Positions 8,624-17,106 of a stretch of 64,000 nt of DNA are shown piece by piece. The position numbers were made by a program, and so were the translations under genes. The stretch comes from Streptomyces sp. NBC_01717 (lineage in GTDB: Bacteria; Actinomycetota; Actinomycetes; Streptomycetales; Streptomycetaceae). The notes beneath the pieces were generated by a model. It was not told the origin of the DNA. It searched no databases and saw nothing but the letters and a program-made list of their open reading frames with translations. The stretch's first letter is position 1, and each line of letters opens with the position of its first letter. The stretch spans positions 6,660,001 to 6,724,000 of the forward strand of contig NZ_CP109178.1 in the NCBI RefSeq assembly GCF_036248255.1, given 5' to 3'.

Positions 8624-9940
8624 TCAGGCCGCTTCGCGCAACCCGGCCTCCACATCGCTCCCGGACCGGATGCCCAGGTCGCCAAGGATGGCGTGTGCGG
8701 CGCGGCGGCCGGAGTACAGGGCGCCCTGGACCGTGCTGGTGTCCCGGTGGTCGCCGCAGACGTACAGCCCGGCGAGCAGTCGCACCGGGCGGCGCAGATC
8801 GTGCGGGGGCGGCATCGCCGGGACGGCCTCCGGATCGTGGCGGGCGGCCAGGAGCTCCCAGTCGTCCGTGGAAGTGCCGTACAGCGCGGCGAGATGGGCA
8901 CGGGCCGAGCGGTCGAGATCCGGAGGTGGGGTGCCGAGCACCGTCGACGTGATCAGGGTCCGGCCGTTCGGGGCGCGCGACGGGTCGACCTCGCTCATCA
9001 CACAGGTGTGCGCGACCGGGCCCGAGCGGTCGGCGTCCAGCAGCAGCGCTGCGCCGGTCGGCGGGGGAGCGGGAGCCGTGTGGTGCAGGACCGTCACCGG
9101 GTGGAAGGACGGCACCCGCAGACCGGGCAGCAGTTCGGCGGCAGCGCCCGCGCCGGTGGCCAACAGCAGGGACCGGCAGCCCAGTTCGCCGTGCTCCTTG
9201 GTGCGGACCGAAGTGATGTCGGCGGCGGTGACATGCACACCGGTCCGTACGGTGCCGGGCGGCAGCGCCGCCGCCATCAGGTCGGGCAGCGTGGCCGAAC
9301 CGCCGGACGGTACGCACAGCCGGCCGCGTGCGTAGCCGCGCAGGACGAGATCGGCGCAGCGGCTCGATGTGGTGAGCCCGGGGTCGCTGAGCAGCGCGGT
9401 GAGCAGAGGGCGCAGAAAGCCGTGGACCGTACGGGACGGCAGGCCGCGGCTGGACAGGGCGGCGAGCGCGGTCTGTTCCGGCCGGGCCAGGATGCGGGAC
9501 GCCGGGGTGACGGCGAGCCTGGCCAGGGCGGCACCGAGCCGGGCCTGGTCGATCGGCCCGCCCATCGGTGGCCGGGGGGCGCTCACCAGGGCGCGCGCTG
9601 CCTTGAGTGCGCCCCTTGCGCTCCGTGTGTGCCGCACGTCGCCGGTCCGGTACTGCCGGCCCTCGCTGTGGACGAGCACGCCCGGCGCGAAGTTCCGCAG
9701 CGCGAGCCCTTCGAGGCCGGGCGTCGTACGCAGTTCCGGATACGAGGTGCTGAGAAGCGGGCCGAGGTGGTCGAGCCGGAATCCGTCCACTTCCTCCGTG
9801 GTCATCCGGCCGCCGGCCCGTGGACCGGCCTCCAGGACGCTGACGCTTACCCCCGCACTGGTCAGTTGATGGGCTGCTGACAGGCCGGCGATCCCGGCCC
9901 CGATGATGACGACGTCCGCGTGGTGTGCCGTGCTGAGCAC
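8624..9940 (-). CDS. FAD-dependent oxidoreductase (amine-oxidase/phytoene-desaturase fold)
   Basis: A 438-residue flavoprotein. The N-terminal Rossmann motif is VVIIGAGIAGLSAAHQL, followed by the typical E and GGR element (VLEAGPRAGGRM). The C-terminal FAD-closing motif is LYVCGDHRDTSTVQGALYSG. This is the NAD(P)/FAD oxidoreductase family that includes protoporphyrinogen oxidase, phytoene desaturase and amine oxidases; the substrate cannot be told. The start is GTG 9940 (VLSTAHHADVVIIG) behind GGGGAGGGG. It has no signal peptide or membrane helix. It is convergent with the regulator upstream and 170 bp from the epimerase gene. Confidence 0.85.
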   Translation of the reverse strand: MLSTAHHADVVIIGAGIAGLSAAHQLTSAGVSVSVLEAGPRAGGRMTTEEVDGFRLDHLGPLLSTSYPELRTTPGLEGLALRNFAPGVLVHSEGRQYRTGDVRHTRSARGALKAARALVSAPRPPMGGPIDQARLGAALARLAVTPASRILARPEQTALAALSSRGLPSRTVHGFLRPLLTALLSDPGLTTSSRCADLVLRGYARGRLCVPSGGSATLPDLMAAALPPGTVRTGVHVTAADITSVRTKEHGELGCRSLLLATGAGAAAELLPGLRVPSFHPVTVLHHTAPAPPPTGAALLLDADRSGPVAHTCVMSEVDPSRAPNGRTLITSTVLGTPPPDLDRSARAHLAALYGTSTDDWELLAARHDPEAVPAMPPPHDLRRPVRLLAGLYVCGDHRDTSTVQGALYSGRRAAHAILGDLGIRSGSDVEAGLREAA

Positions 9941-10110
9941 GTGCCCCTCCCCGAGTCGGCGCGACTGCTGGGAGGGTCTTGCCCCCAACAGGCCCCCGGA
10001 ATGCCCGAGTTCGCGATGACGCTAGGAGGGGACCGGTGCGGGCACAGTCGCGCGCGGCCCGGGGCACCGTTGCACGGGGTCGCACATCCGTGTGATTCTC
10101 CTGGTCGTGG

Positions 10111-11010
10111 TCAGCGCAGCGCCGCGCGGATCGAGGCGTCGATGCCGGGGAAGGCGAACGAGAATCCCGACTCCAGCAGCCGTCTCGGCAGCACCCGCTG
10201 ACTGCCCAGCACATCCTCCGCGAAGTCCCCCAGGGTGATCCGAAGGGCGGGCGCCGGGACGGCGAACAGCGTCGGGCGGCGCAGCACCCGCCCCATCGCG
10301 GCCGTCACCTCACCATTGGTCACGGGGTCCGGCCCCGTGAGATTCACCGGTCCCGACAGCGACGGCGTATCGAGGATGTGCCGCAGGGCGGCGATGTGGT
10401 CGTGCAGCGCGATGAAGCTCCAGTACTGGTGCCCGTTGCCGAGCCGCCCGCCGAGTCCCGCCCGGAACAACGGGAACAGCCGGCCCCAGGCCCCGCCTTC
10501 CCGGCCGACGACCAGACCGGTGCGCGCGAACACCGTCCGTACGCCCGCCTCCTCCGCCGGGGCCGCGGCCGCCTCCCACTCCACGCAGACGGACGGCAGG
10601 AACCCCTCGCCGTGCGGCGCGCTCTCGTCGACCGCGCGGTCCCCGGTGTCGCCGTAGTAGCCGATCGCCGACCCGGACAGCAGGACCTTCGGTGGTACGT
10701 CGAGGGAGGCCACCGCCTGTGCGATCGCTTCCGTGCCCAGCACGCGGCTGTCCCGGATCTCCTGCTTGTACGCCTCCGTCCAGCGGTGGTCGCCGACCCC
10801 GGCACCGGCGAGATGGACGACGGCGTCGCAGCCGACCAGGCCCGCCCCGTCGACGTAACCCCGCTTCGGGTCCCACTCGACCTCGTCACCGGCCCGCGCC
10901 GGGCGCCGGACAAGGCGTACGACCTCGTGTCCGTCAACCCGCAACGAGCGCACCAGCGCCGTTCCGATGAGTCCGGTGGATCCGGTGACAGCAATACGGG
11001 AGTTCACCAT
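10111..11010 (-). CDS. TIGR01777-family NAD(P)-dependent epimerase
   Basis: A 299-residue atypical short-chain dehydrogenase of the YfcH/SulA-type epimerase family. It has VTGSTGLIGTALVRSL at the N-terminus, the family block HLAGAGVGDHRWTEAYK, SGSAIGYYGDTG as the catalytic YxxxD-like region, and a C-terminal DUF1731 segment (RITLGDFAEDVLGSQRVLP). The start is ATG 11010 (MVNSRIAVTG) with AGGATG upstream. The physiological substrate of this family is not established; in plants and bacteria relatives act near division and chlorophyll assembly. It is divergent from the acetyltransferase gene. Confidence 0.9.
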   Translation of the reverse strand: MVNSRIAVTGSTGLIGTALVRSLRVDGHEVVRLVRRPARAGDEVEWDPKRGYVDGAGLVGCDAVVHLAGAGVGDHRWTEAYKQEIRDSRVLGTEAIAQAVASLDVPPKVLLSGSAIGYYGDTGDRAVDESAPHGEGFLPSVCVEWEAAAAPAEEAGVRTVFARTGLVVGREGGAWGRLFPLFRAGLGGRLGNGHQYWSFIALHDHIAALRHILDTPSLSGPVNLTGPDPVTNGEVTAAMGRVLRRPTLFAVPAPALRITLGDFAEDVLGSQRVLPRRLLESGFSFAFPGIDASIRAALR

Positions 11011-11137
11011 GGATCCATCCTGCCGCAGGGGAGCACGCGGCGCCTCGCCCGTGCCGCCGGGCGCGCCCGGGCCGTCGGCCGGGGGCCCGGCGGATATGCG
11101 ATGACGCGATCGGGCGCGCCGTGGCACAGTGGCGCGC

Positions 11138-11656
11138 ATGCCTGAACTCCGCACGCGCCCCGTCCGCCCCGCGGATCTCAGCGACGACACCGCACTCGGG
11201 GAGCTCGACCGGGCCACCTGGTCGACCCTGCACTCGGTGCAGTCGCGGCCGCAGCCGCCGTACGAGCCGTTCTTCAGCGACCGCAGCCGGCCCGAACACC
11301 TGCTCGTCGCCGAGGCGGAGGACGCGGCGGGCGAGGTGCGCATCGCCGGGTACATCAGGGTCGTCCCGCCGACCGCGCTGGCCTGCAACACGCATGTGCG
11401 CCAGATACAGGGCCTGACGGTTGCCGACTGGGCGCGCGGCCGCGGTGTCGCCAGGGGGTTGTTGCGGGCCGCGCTCGCGGCGGCACGGGGCGACGGCGCG
11501 AGCCGGATGACGCTGCGGGTGCTCGGGCACAACGCGCCCGCGCGTGCGCTGTACGAGTCGGAGGGGTTCGTCGTCGAGGGCGTGTTGCCCGGCGAGTTCT
11601 TCCTGGCCGGGCGTTACGTGGACGACGTCCTGATGGGCCGTTCGCTCAGCCCCTGA
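11138..11656 (+). CDS. GNAT-family N-acetyltransferase
   Basis: A 172-residue acetyl-CoA-dependent acyltransferase. The acetyl-CoA-binding signature is WARGRGVARGLLRAAL, followed by MTLRVLGHNAPARALYESEGF. The acceptor is unknown. The start is ATG 11138 (MPELRTRPVRPADL); a GTG nine bases upstream is an alternative. It is divergent from the epimerase, with about 127 bp between. Confidence 0.88.
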   Translation: MPELRTRPVRPADLSDDTALGELDRATWSTLHSVQSRPQPPYEPFFSDRSRPEHLLVAEAEDAAGEVRIAGYIRVVPPTALACNTHVRQIQGLTVADWARGRGVARGLLRAALAAARGDGASRMTLRVLGHNAPARALYESEGFVVEGVLPGEFFLAGRYVDDVLMGRSLSP

Positions 11657-11713
11657 GGAACCTCGATCGACCCGGTACCGGACGGCGCGCAGCGCGGGGC
11701 GGGCAGGGACGGG

Positions 11714-12235
11714 TCAGCCGGCGCCGAATCGCTCCCAGAGCAGCGGGAAGCGCGCGGCCAGGGCCGCATCGTCCTCGAAGCCGAACGGGGTGCCCTCCGG
11801 CTCGGCCGACTGCGGCGGAAGGCCGAGATCCGGTGTGACGATGCCGGTGAGCTGCTCGTACGCCTCGTCGGCGGCGTAGCCGAGGTCCTCGGCGTCCCCG
11901 TCGATCTCGTCGTCGAAGTCGTCGAGGAGTTCGGCGAGACTGTCCGGATCGTGCACCGCCGCCTCGAAGATCTCCCGGCCCTGGCCGATCAGCCAGCAGC
12001 GGAAGAAGTCGAACGCGTCGTCGCTCGCGCCGCCGAGGAGTACGGCGGCGGCGCCCCACACGTCCCAGCGGTACGCACGGTTGAAGCGGGCCTCGAAGTG
12101 CCGGGCGAAGTCCAGCACGGATTCGGGATCGAGCTGCAACAGCCGTTCGACGAGCAGATCGGCATGTTCCTCGGGGTCGCCCTCGGCGGCCTCGCGGGTG
12201 CTGTCGATGATCTCCCAGAATTCCGTCTCGTCCAT
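11714..12235 (-). CDS. DUF4240 protein
   Basis: A 173-residue acidic protein of the DUF4240 family: MDETEFWEIIDSTREAAEGD at the start, FEARFNRAYRWDVWGAA in the middle, and FDFFRCWLIGQGREIFE. The function is unknown, but it recurs in Streptomyces as a small cytoplasmic protein. ATG 12235 is used; a GTG sits directly before it. Its upstream region carries the GGCGTCTCTGC motif also found before the WYL gene, at the same distance from the start codon, which suggests joint control. Confidence 0.8.
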   Translation of the reverse strand: MDETEFWEIIDSTREAAEGDPEEHADLLVERLLQLDPESVLDFARHFEARFNRAYRWDVWGAAAVLLGGASDDAFDFFRCWLIGQGREIFEAAVHDPDSLAELLDDFDDEIDGDAEDLGYAADEAYEQLTGIVTPDLGLPPQSAEPEGTPFGFEDDAALAARFPLLWERFGAG

Positions 12236-12273
12236 CACGGGACAAGCATCGGCCTTGGCGGCAGGCGATGCAC

Positions 12274-12284
12274 GCAGAGACGCC
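12274..12284 (-). promoter_or_regulatory. GGCGTCTCTGC motif upstream of the DUF4240 gene
   Basis: The minus strand carries GGCGTCTCTGCGTGC, 39-49 bp upstream of the DUF4240 start codon. It is nearly identical to the motif at 13307-13317 upstream of the WYL gene, with exactly equal spacing. Confidence 0.5.
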
Positions 12285-12296
12285 GAAAAGAAGCCT

Positions 12297-13268
12297 TCAG
12301 CGATAGAGATCGCTCAGCCGTTCGGCGGCAGTGCCGAACCGGGTCCGCAGATCGGCCGGTTCGAGCACCTCCAACTCCGGTCCCAGGGCGAGCAGCTGAC
12401 TGTAGGCGACATCCAGCGACTCGACCGGCAGGACGACCGTACGCCACCCGTCGACGTCGGGCGGGCCGGCCGCGTCCAGCGCATCGAGGGCGGCCGAACG
12501 GTCCACGAGATGAGGCAATCGGCCTACGCCCGCCTCCGACACCCGCACCGTCACCTCGGTCCGCAGGATCGATCGGGCGAACTGCGCGGCCCGCTCGTCC
12601 CAGAACGCCGGCAGGTCGAAGTCCTCGTCCCGGACGAACCGTTCGGCGGTCACGGCCACCGCCGCGAAGCGGTCGATCCGGTACACCCGGAAGTCGGTCC
12701 CGGCCCGGGCGCAGACATACCAGACCCCGGCCTTGAGAACGAGCCCGTACGGTGCCAGCTCCCGCTCGACCTCGCTGCCCGGCCCGCCGCGCCGGTACCG
12801 GGCCTTGACCATCCGGTCGTCCCAGACGGCCTCCGCGACGGCGGGCAGCAGCTCAGGCGTGACGGGCTCCTGATACCAGCCGGGTGCGTCCAGATGGAAC
12901 CGCTGGGCGGCGGTGTCCGAGGCGTCCCGGAGCGAGGGCAGCAGAGCGGCGGACACCTTGAGCCGGGCGGCCGACGCGGCATCCTCCAGCCCCATCTCGC
13001 GCAGCGCGGACGGCAGGCCGGAAAGGAACAGCGCCTCGGCCTCGTTCCGGGCCAGGCCGGTGAGCCGGGTGCGGTACCCGCCGACCAGCCGGTACCCGCC
13101 CGCCCGGCCCCGGTCCGCGTACACCGGAACACCTGCCTCGGAGAGCGCCTGGGCGTCGCGGGTGATGGTCCGCTCGGAGACCTCCAGCTCCCGGGCGAGC
13201 TCGGCGGCGGTCATCGCGGGCCGGGACTGGAGGAGCAGCACCATCTTGATGAGCCGGGCAGCGCGCAT
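12297..13268 (-). CDS. WYL-domain transcriptional regulator
   Basis: A 323-residue YafY-type regulator. The N-terminal HTH_11 winged helix is MRAARLIKMVLLLQSRPAMT ... ELEVSERTITRDAQALSEAG. The WYL domain is at about 135-215 (WDDRMVKARYRRG ... YGLVLKAGVWYVCARAGTDFRVYRIDRF), followed by a WCX C-terminal extension. WYL domains sense nucleic acids or nucleotides in several systems, and such proteins act as repressors or activators. The start is ATG 13268; the longer upstream frame runs into the aceE terminator. It is followed on the same strand by the DUF4240 gene. Confidence 0.92.
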   Translation of the reverse strand: MRAARLIKMVLLLQSRPAMTAAELARELEVSERTITRDAQALSEAGVPVYADRGRAGGYRLVGGYRTRLTGLARNEAEALFLSGLPSALREMGLEDAASAARLKVSAALLPSLRDASDTAAQRFHLDAPGWYQEPVTPELLPAVAEAVWDDRMVKARYRRGGPGSEVERELAPYGLVLKAGVWYVCARAGTDFRVYRIDRFAAVAVTAERFVRDEDFDLPAFWDERAAQFARSILRTEVTVRVSEAGVGRLPHLVDRSAALDALDAAGPPDVDGWRTVVLPVESLDVAYSQLLALGPELEVLEPADLRTRFGTAAERLSDLYR

Positions 13269-13306
13269 GGGGCAAGTGTGCCTTGCGTCGATCGGCGGGC
13301 AGGCAT

Positions 13307-13317
13307 GCAGAGACGCC
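13307..13317 (-). promoter_or_regulatory. GGCGTCTCTGC motif upstream of the WYL gene
   Basis: The minus strand carries GGCGTCTCTGCATGC, 39-49 bp upstream of the WYL start codon. It matches the site at 12274-12284 and overlaps the edge of the aceE terminator hairpin. Confidence 0.5.
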
Positions 13318-13367
13318 CTCGATCGCCGGGCGGGCACGGGAAACGTGCCCGCCCGGCGATCGAGGGC
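13315..13367 (-). terminator. aceE terminator, 24-bp perfect hairpin
   Basis: Arms 13315-13338 and 13344-13367 are perfectly complementary around a GGAAA loop. It lies about 35 bp downstream of the aceE stop and insulates the WYL promoter. Confidence 0.9.
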
Positions 13368-13402
13368 GAGACGGCGGCCGGGCGCACCCGGCCGCCCTCA
13401 TC

Positions 13403-16072
13403 TCACAGCCCGTACTTCTCCCGGGCCTCCTTGACCGCCGACGCGGGCACCTCGCCGCGCCGCGCCAGCTGGGCCAGCGCCGCGACCGCGATCGACGGGG
13501 CGTCGACGCCGAAGTGGCGGCGGGCCGCGTCACGGGTGTCGGACAGACCGAAGCCGTCCGTGCCGAGCGAGGACCAGTCCTGCTCCACCCACTGGCTGAT
13601 CTGGTCCGGGACCTGACGCATCCAGTCGCTGACCGCGAGGACCGGACCCGGCGCACCGGACAGGGCCTGCGTCACGTACGGCACCCGCTGCTCACCGCGG
13701 AGCAGCGCCTCGTCGCACTCCAGCGCCTCGCGACGCAGCTCGCCCCAGGACGTGGCGGACCAGACGTCGGCCGTGACACCCCAGTCCGCGGCGAGCAGCT
13801 CCTGGGCCTCCAGGGCCCAGTGGATCGCCGTGCCGGAGGCCAGCAGCTGCAGGCGCGGCGCGTCCGCCGAGGCGGGCGTGCCCTCCTTGAAGCGGTAGAG
13901 ACCCTTGACGATGCCGTCCTCGACGCCTTCCGGCATCGCGGGCTGCGGTTTCGGCTCGTTGTAGACCGTCAGGTAGTAGAAGACGTTCTCGGCCTCGGGA
14001 CCGTACATCCTCCGCAGACCGTCCTTGACGATCACCGCGATCTCGTACGCGAACGCCGGGTCGTAGTTGAGCGAAGCCGGGTTCGTGGCCGCGATCAGAT
14101 GCGAGTGGCCGTCCGCGTGCTGCAGGCCCTCACCGGTCAGCGTCGTACGGCCCGCCGTGGCGCCGACGATGAAGCCCTTGCCGAGCTGGTCGGCGAGCTG
14201 CCACATCTGGTCGCCGGTCCGCTGCCAGCCGAACATCGAGTAGAAGATGTAGAAGGGGATCATCGTCTCGCCGTGCGTCGCGTACGACGTGGCGGCGGCG
14301 ATGAAGTCGGCCATGGCGCCGGCCTCGGTGATCCCCTCGTTGAGGATCTGGCCGTCCTTGGCCTCCTTGTAATACATCAACTGGTCGCGGTCGACCGGGT
14401 CGTACGTCTGGCCCAGTGGCGAGTAGATACCGGCCGACGGGAACAGCGACTCCATGCCGAAGGTACGGGCCTCGTCGGGGACGATCGGAACCCAGCGCCT
14501 GCCGGTCTCCTTGTCCCGCATCAGATCCTTGGCCAGGCGGACGAAGGCCATGGTGGTGGCCATCTCCTGCTTGCCGGACCCCTTCTTCAGCGCGGCGAAC
14601 GCCCGCTCCTCCGGCTCGGGCAGCGCCACCGCGTGCACCCGGCGGGCCGGGGCGGGGCCGCCGAGGGCGGCGCGGCGCTCCTGGAGGTAGCGGACCTCGG
14701 GAGAGTCCGCGCCCGGGTGGCCGTACGGCACCAGGCCGTCCTCGAAGGCGCTGTCCGGGATCGGGAGTCCGAGCAGCTCGCGCATGCCCTTGAACTCGTC
14801 GATCGTCAGCTTCTTCATCTGGTGGTTGGCGTTCTTGGACTCGAAGCCCTTGCCGAGCGTGTAGCCCTTCACCGTCTGGGCGAGGATCACGGTCGGCGCG
14901 CCCTTGTGCTCGACGGCCGCCCTGTACGCCGCGTACACCTTGCGGGCCTCGTGGCCGCCGCGGGAGGTGTAGAAGCACTCGGCGATCTTCGCGTCGGTGA
15001 GCAGTTTCGCCAGCTCGGCGAGCGCCGGCTCGGCGCCGAAGAAGTGCTCGCGGATGTACGCGACGTCGCGGGTGGCGTACGTCTGGAACTGGGCGTCCGG
15101 GACCTCCCGGAGCCGACGGACCAGCGCGCCCGTGGTGTCCAGCTGGAACAGCTCGTCCCAGGCGTTGCCCCAGAGCGTCTTGATGACGTTCCAGCCGGCC
15201 CCGCGGAACGCACCCTCCAGCTCCTGGACCACCCGGAAGTTGGCGCGGACCGGGCCGTCCAGGCGCTGCAGGTTGCAGTTGATGACGAAGGTCAGGTTGT
15301 CGAGCTGCTCACGCGCCGCGAGGGCGAGGGCCGCGGTCGACTCGGGCTCGTCCATCTCGCCGTCGCCCAGGAAGGCCCAGACGTGCGAGTTCGACGTGTC
15401 CTTGATGTTGCGGTTGGTCAGATAGCGGTTGAAGCGCGCCTGGTAGATCGCCGCGAGCGGGCCCAGACCCATCGACACGGTGGGGAACTCCCACAGCCAG
15501 GGCAGCCGCCGCGGGTGCGGGTAGGACGGCAGACCGTCACCGCCCGCCTCCTGGCGGAAGTTGTCGAGCTGCTGCTCGCTGAGCCGGCCGTCGAGGAAGG
15601 CGCGGGCGTAGATGCCGGGGGAGGCGTGGCCCTGGATGTAGAGCTGGTCGCCGGAGCCGTCCCCCTCCTTGCCGCGGAAGAAGTGGTTGAAGCCGGTCTC
15701 GTACAGCCAGGCCGCAGAGGCGAAGGTGGCGATGTGGCCGCCGACGCCGTGCCGGGCGCCACGGGTGACCATCGCGGCCGCGTTCCAGCGGTTCCAGGCG
15801 GTGATCCGGGATTCCATCTCCAGGTCGCCGTCGAACGCGGGCTCGGCGGCGGTCGGGATGGAGTTGACGTAATCGGTCTCCAGCAGCTTGGGCAGCGCGA
15901 GACCGGCACCCTCGGCGTGCTGGAGCGAGCGGCGCATCAGGTACGCGGCCCGGTGCGGGCCCGCGGCCTTGGTGACGGCATCGAGGGAGGCCGCCCATTC
16001 GGCGGTCTCCTCCGGGTCACGGTCCGGGAGCTGGTCGAGCTCGCTCGGAAGCTTTCCTACGGGGTCGGTCAT
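13403..16072 (-). CDS. aceE: pyruvate dehydrogenase E1, homodimeric type
   Basis: Thiamine-diphosphate-dependent decarboxylation of pyruvate and reductive acetylation of E2-bound lipoate. The 889-residue single-chain E1 is the type used by actinobacteria. The ThDP-binding motif [20 protein letters not shown] ... FVINCN is near residue 250. [20 protein letters not shown] is the typical N-terminus, with GGAAGG upstream of ATG 16072. The E2 and E3 genes lie just beyond the GntR gene on the same strand, and lipA/lipB nearby supply the cofactor. A 17-bp palindrome about 100 bp upstream is a candidate operator. It is monocistronic, ending in a 24-bp hairpin. Confidence 0.97.
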   Translation of the reverse strand: MTDPVGKLPSELDQLPDRDPEETAEWAASLDAVTKAAGPHRAAYLMRRSLQHAEGAGLALPKLLETDYVNSIPTAAEPAFDGDLEMESRITAWNRWNAAAMVTRGARHGVGGHIATFASAAWLYETGFNHFFRGKEGDGSGDQLYIQGHASPGIYARAFLDGRLSEQQLDNFRQEAGGDGLPSYPHPRRLPWLWEFPTVSMGLGPLAAIYQARFNRYLTNRNIKDTSNSHVWAFLGDGEMDEPESTAALALAAREQLDNLTFVINCNLQRLDGPVRANFRVVQELEGAFRGAGWNVIKTLWGNAWDELFQLDTTGALVRRLREVPDAQFQTYATRDVAYIREHFFGAEPALAELAKLLTDAKIAECFYTSRGGHEARKVYAAYRAAVEHKGAPTVILAQTVKGYTLGKGFESKNANHQMKKLTIDEFKGMRELLGLPIPDSAFEDGLVPYGHPGADSPEVRYLQERRAALGGPAPARRVHAVALPEPEERAFAALKKGSGKQEMATTMAFVRLAKDLMRDKETGRRWVPIVPDEARTFGMESLFPSAGIYSPLGQTYDPVDRDQLMYYKEAKDGQILNEGITEAGAMADFIAAATSYATHGETMIPFYIFYSMFGWQRTGDQMWQLADQLGKGFIVGATAGRTTLTGEGLQHADGHSHLIAATNPASLNYDPAFAYEIAVIVKDGLRRMYGPEAENVFYYLTVYNEPKPQPAMPEGVEDGIVKGLYRFKEGTPASADAPRLQLLASGTAIHWALEAQELLAADWGVTADVWSATSWGELRREALECDEALLRGEQRVPYVTQALSGAPGPVLAVSDWMRQVPDQISQWVEQDWSSLGTDGFGLSDTRDAARRHFGVDAPSIAVAALAQLARRGEVPASAVKEAREKYGL

Positions 16073-16170
16073 GATCGCCGCCTTCCGGAGAGGAGGGGGG
16101 TGGAGAAAGGCCCTGACTGGCAGGACAGGGCGATGGGGCCGGTGGGCCCGCGAAATGAACTTTAAATCGC

Positions 16171-16187
16171 TGATCGATGATCGATCA
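16171..16187. promoter_or_regulatory. 17-bp palindrome in the aceE promoter region
   Basis: TGATCGAT-G-ATCGATCA, a perfect odd-centred palindrome in an AT-richer stretch 99-115 bp upstream of the aceE start. The form fits FCD-type GntR operators, and such a regulator is encoded next door. No gene lies in 16073-16330. Confidence 0.5.
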
Positions 16188-16330
16188 AAGGATGAAAGGC
16201 AAAACTTCTCGATATGGAGAAATTGGCATCCGGTGCCCTGTTTCGCGGCACGGAGTGACGCTCCAAATGCGAACAAGCCGGGCGCGTGACTGCACGGTCG
16301 AGCGACCCTGCCCTCATCTGCGCACGAGCC

Positions 16331-16954
16331 TCAGGCGCGCGGCGCACACCCCAGGACATGCGCCTTCACCAGCACGCCGATGTCCGGGTCCTTGCGGAGG
16401 AACGCGTCGATGAGTGCCTCGTGCTCCTCCGCGTACGACTTCTGCACCGTCCCCAGCCAGCGGATCGAGAGCGCCGTGAACACCTCGATGCCCAGTCCCT
16501 CCCAGGTGTGCAGCAGCACGGCGTTCCCGGCGGCCCGCACCATCTCCCGGTGGAACGCCACCGTGTGCCGTACCTGCGCCTCGCCGTCGGCCAGCCGGTC
16601 GGCCTCGTACAACGCCGTCACATGCGGCGACAGCCGCGAGCAGTCCTCGCCGAGCGTCGGAGCCGCCAGCTCCGCGGCGATCTGCTCGAGACCGGCCCGT
16701 ACCGGATAGGACTCCTCCAGGTCGGCCGCGGTCAGATTCCGTACCCGTACACCCTTGTTGGGCGCCGACTCGATCAGCCGGAGGGTCTCCAGTTCCCGCA
16801 GCGCCTCGCGTACGGGCGTCTGACTGACCTCCAGCTCGGTGGCGATCCGTCGCTCCACGATCCGCTCGCCCGGCTTCCAGCGCCCGCTGACGATCCCGTC
16901 CACGATGTGCTCGCGGATCTGTTCGCGCAGCGAGTGGACGACGGGCGGGGTCAT
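16331..16954 (-). CDS. GntR-family regulator, FCD subfamily
   Basis: A 207-residue regulator. The N-terminal winged helix includes SLREQIREHIVDGIVSGRWK and the signature LEVSQTPVREALRELETLRL. The C-terminal FCD helical domain (about 80-200) has metal-ligand-type residues in HVTALYEADRL and FHREMVRAAGN. FCD members such as PdhR and LldR sense carboxylates such as pyruvate or lactate, and the position between aceE and sucB suggests control of these genes. Good Shine-Dalgarno (GAAGGAG) before ATG 16954. A short palindrome 63 bp upstream may serve autoregulation. Confidence 0.92.
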   Translation of the reverse strand: MTPPVVHSLREQIREHIVDGIVSGRWKPGERIVERRIATELEVSQTPVREALRELETLRLIESAPNKGVRVRNLTAADLEESYPVRAGLEQIAAELAAPTLGEDCSRLSPHVTALYEADRLADGEAQVRHTVAFHREMVRAAGNAVLLHTWEGLGIEVFTALSIRWLGTVQKSYAEEHEALIDAFLRKDPDIGVLVKAHVLGCAPRA

Positions 16955-17016
16955 GAGGGGCTCCTTCGGGGAAACCGACGCTGCCGACCGGTCGGTGCCG
17001 AAGCGGTGACCGGTGG

Positions 17017-17026
17017 TGTCTAGACA
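17017..17026. promoter_or_regulatory. TGTCTAGACA palindrome upstream of the GntR gene
   Basis: A 10-bp perfect palindrome 63-72 bp upstream of the GntR start. Its core GTCTAGAC resembles GntR-family operators; the flanks do not match the DasR consensus. Confidence 0.4.
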
Positions 17027-17031
17027 ATACG

Positions 17032-17072
17032 GCGGCGCCCCCGCCCGGAAGTGGTCCGGACGGGGGCGCCGC
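17032..17072 (-). terminator. E2 gene terminator hairpin
   Basis: GCGGCGCCCCCG (17032-17043) pairs with 17061-17072 around an inner CCGGA/TCCGG stem. It lies about 35 bp past the E2 stop. Confidence 0.85.
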
Positions 17073-17106
17073 TGGTGAGGCTGGTTACAACGAGCCGTAC
17101 TCCGCC

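Noticed and set aside
13283..16165. 960-codon plus-strand open frame
   Set aside because: It is entirely antisense to aceE, which has clear family motifs; composition Arg/Val/Gly-rich without a fold.
17012..17031. DasR (dre) site near the GntR gene
   Set aside because: Only the GTCTAGAC core matches; the flanking bases disagree with the dre consensus at most positions, so it is noted only as a palindrome.
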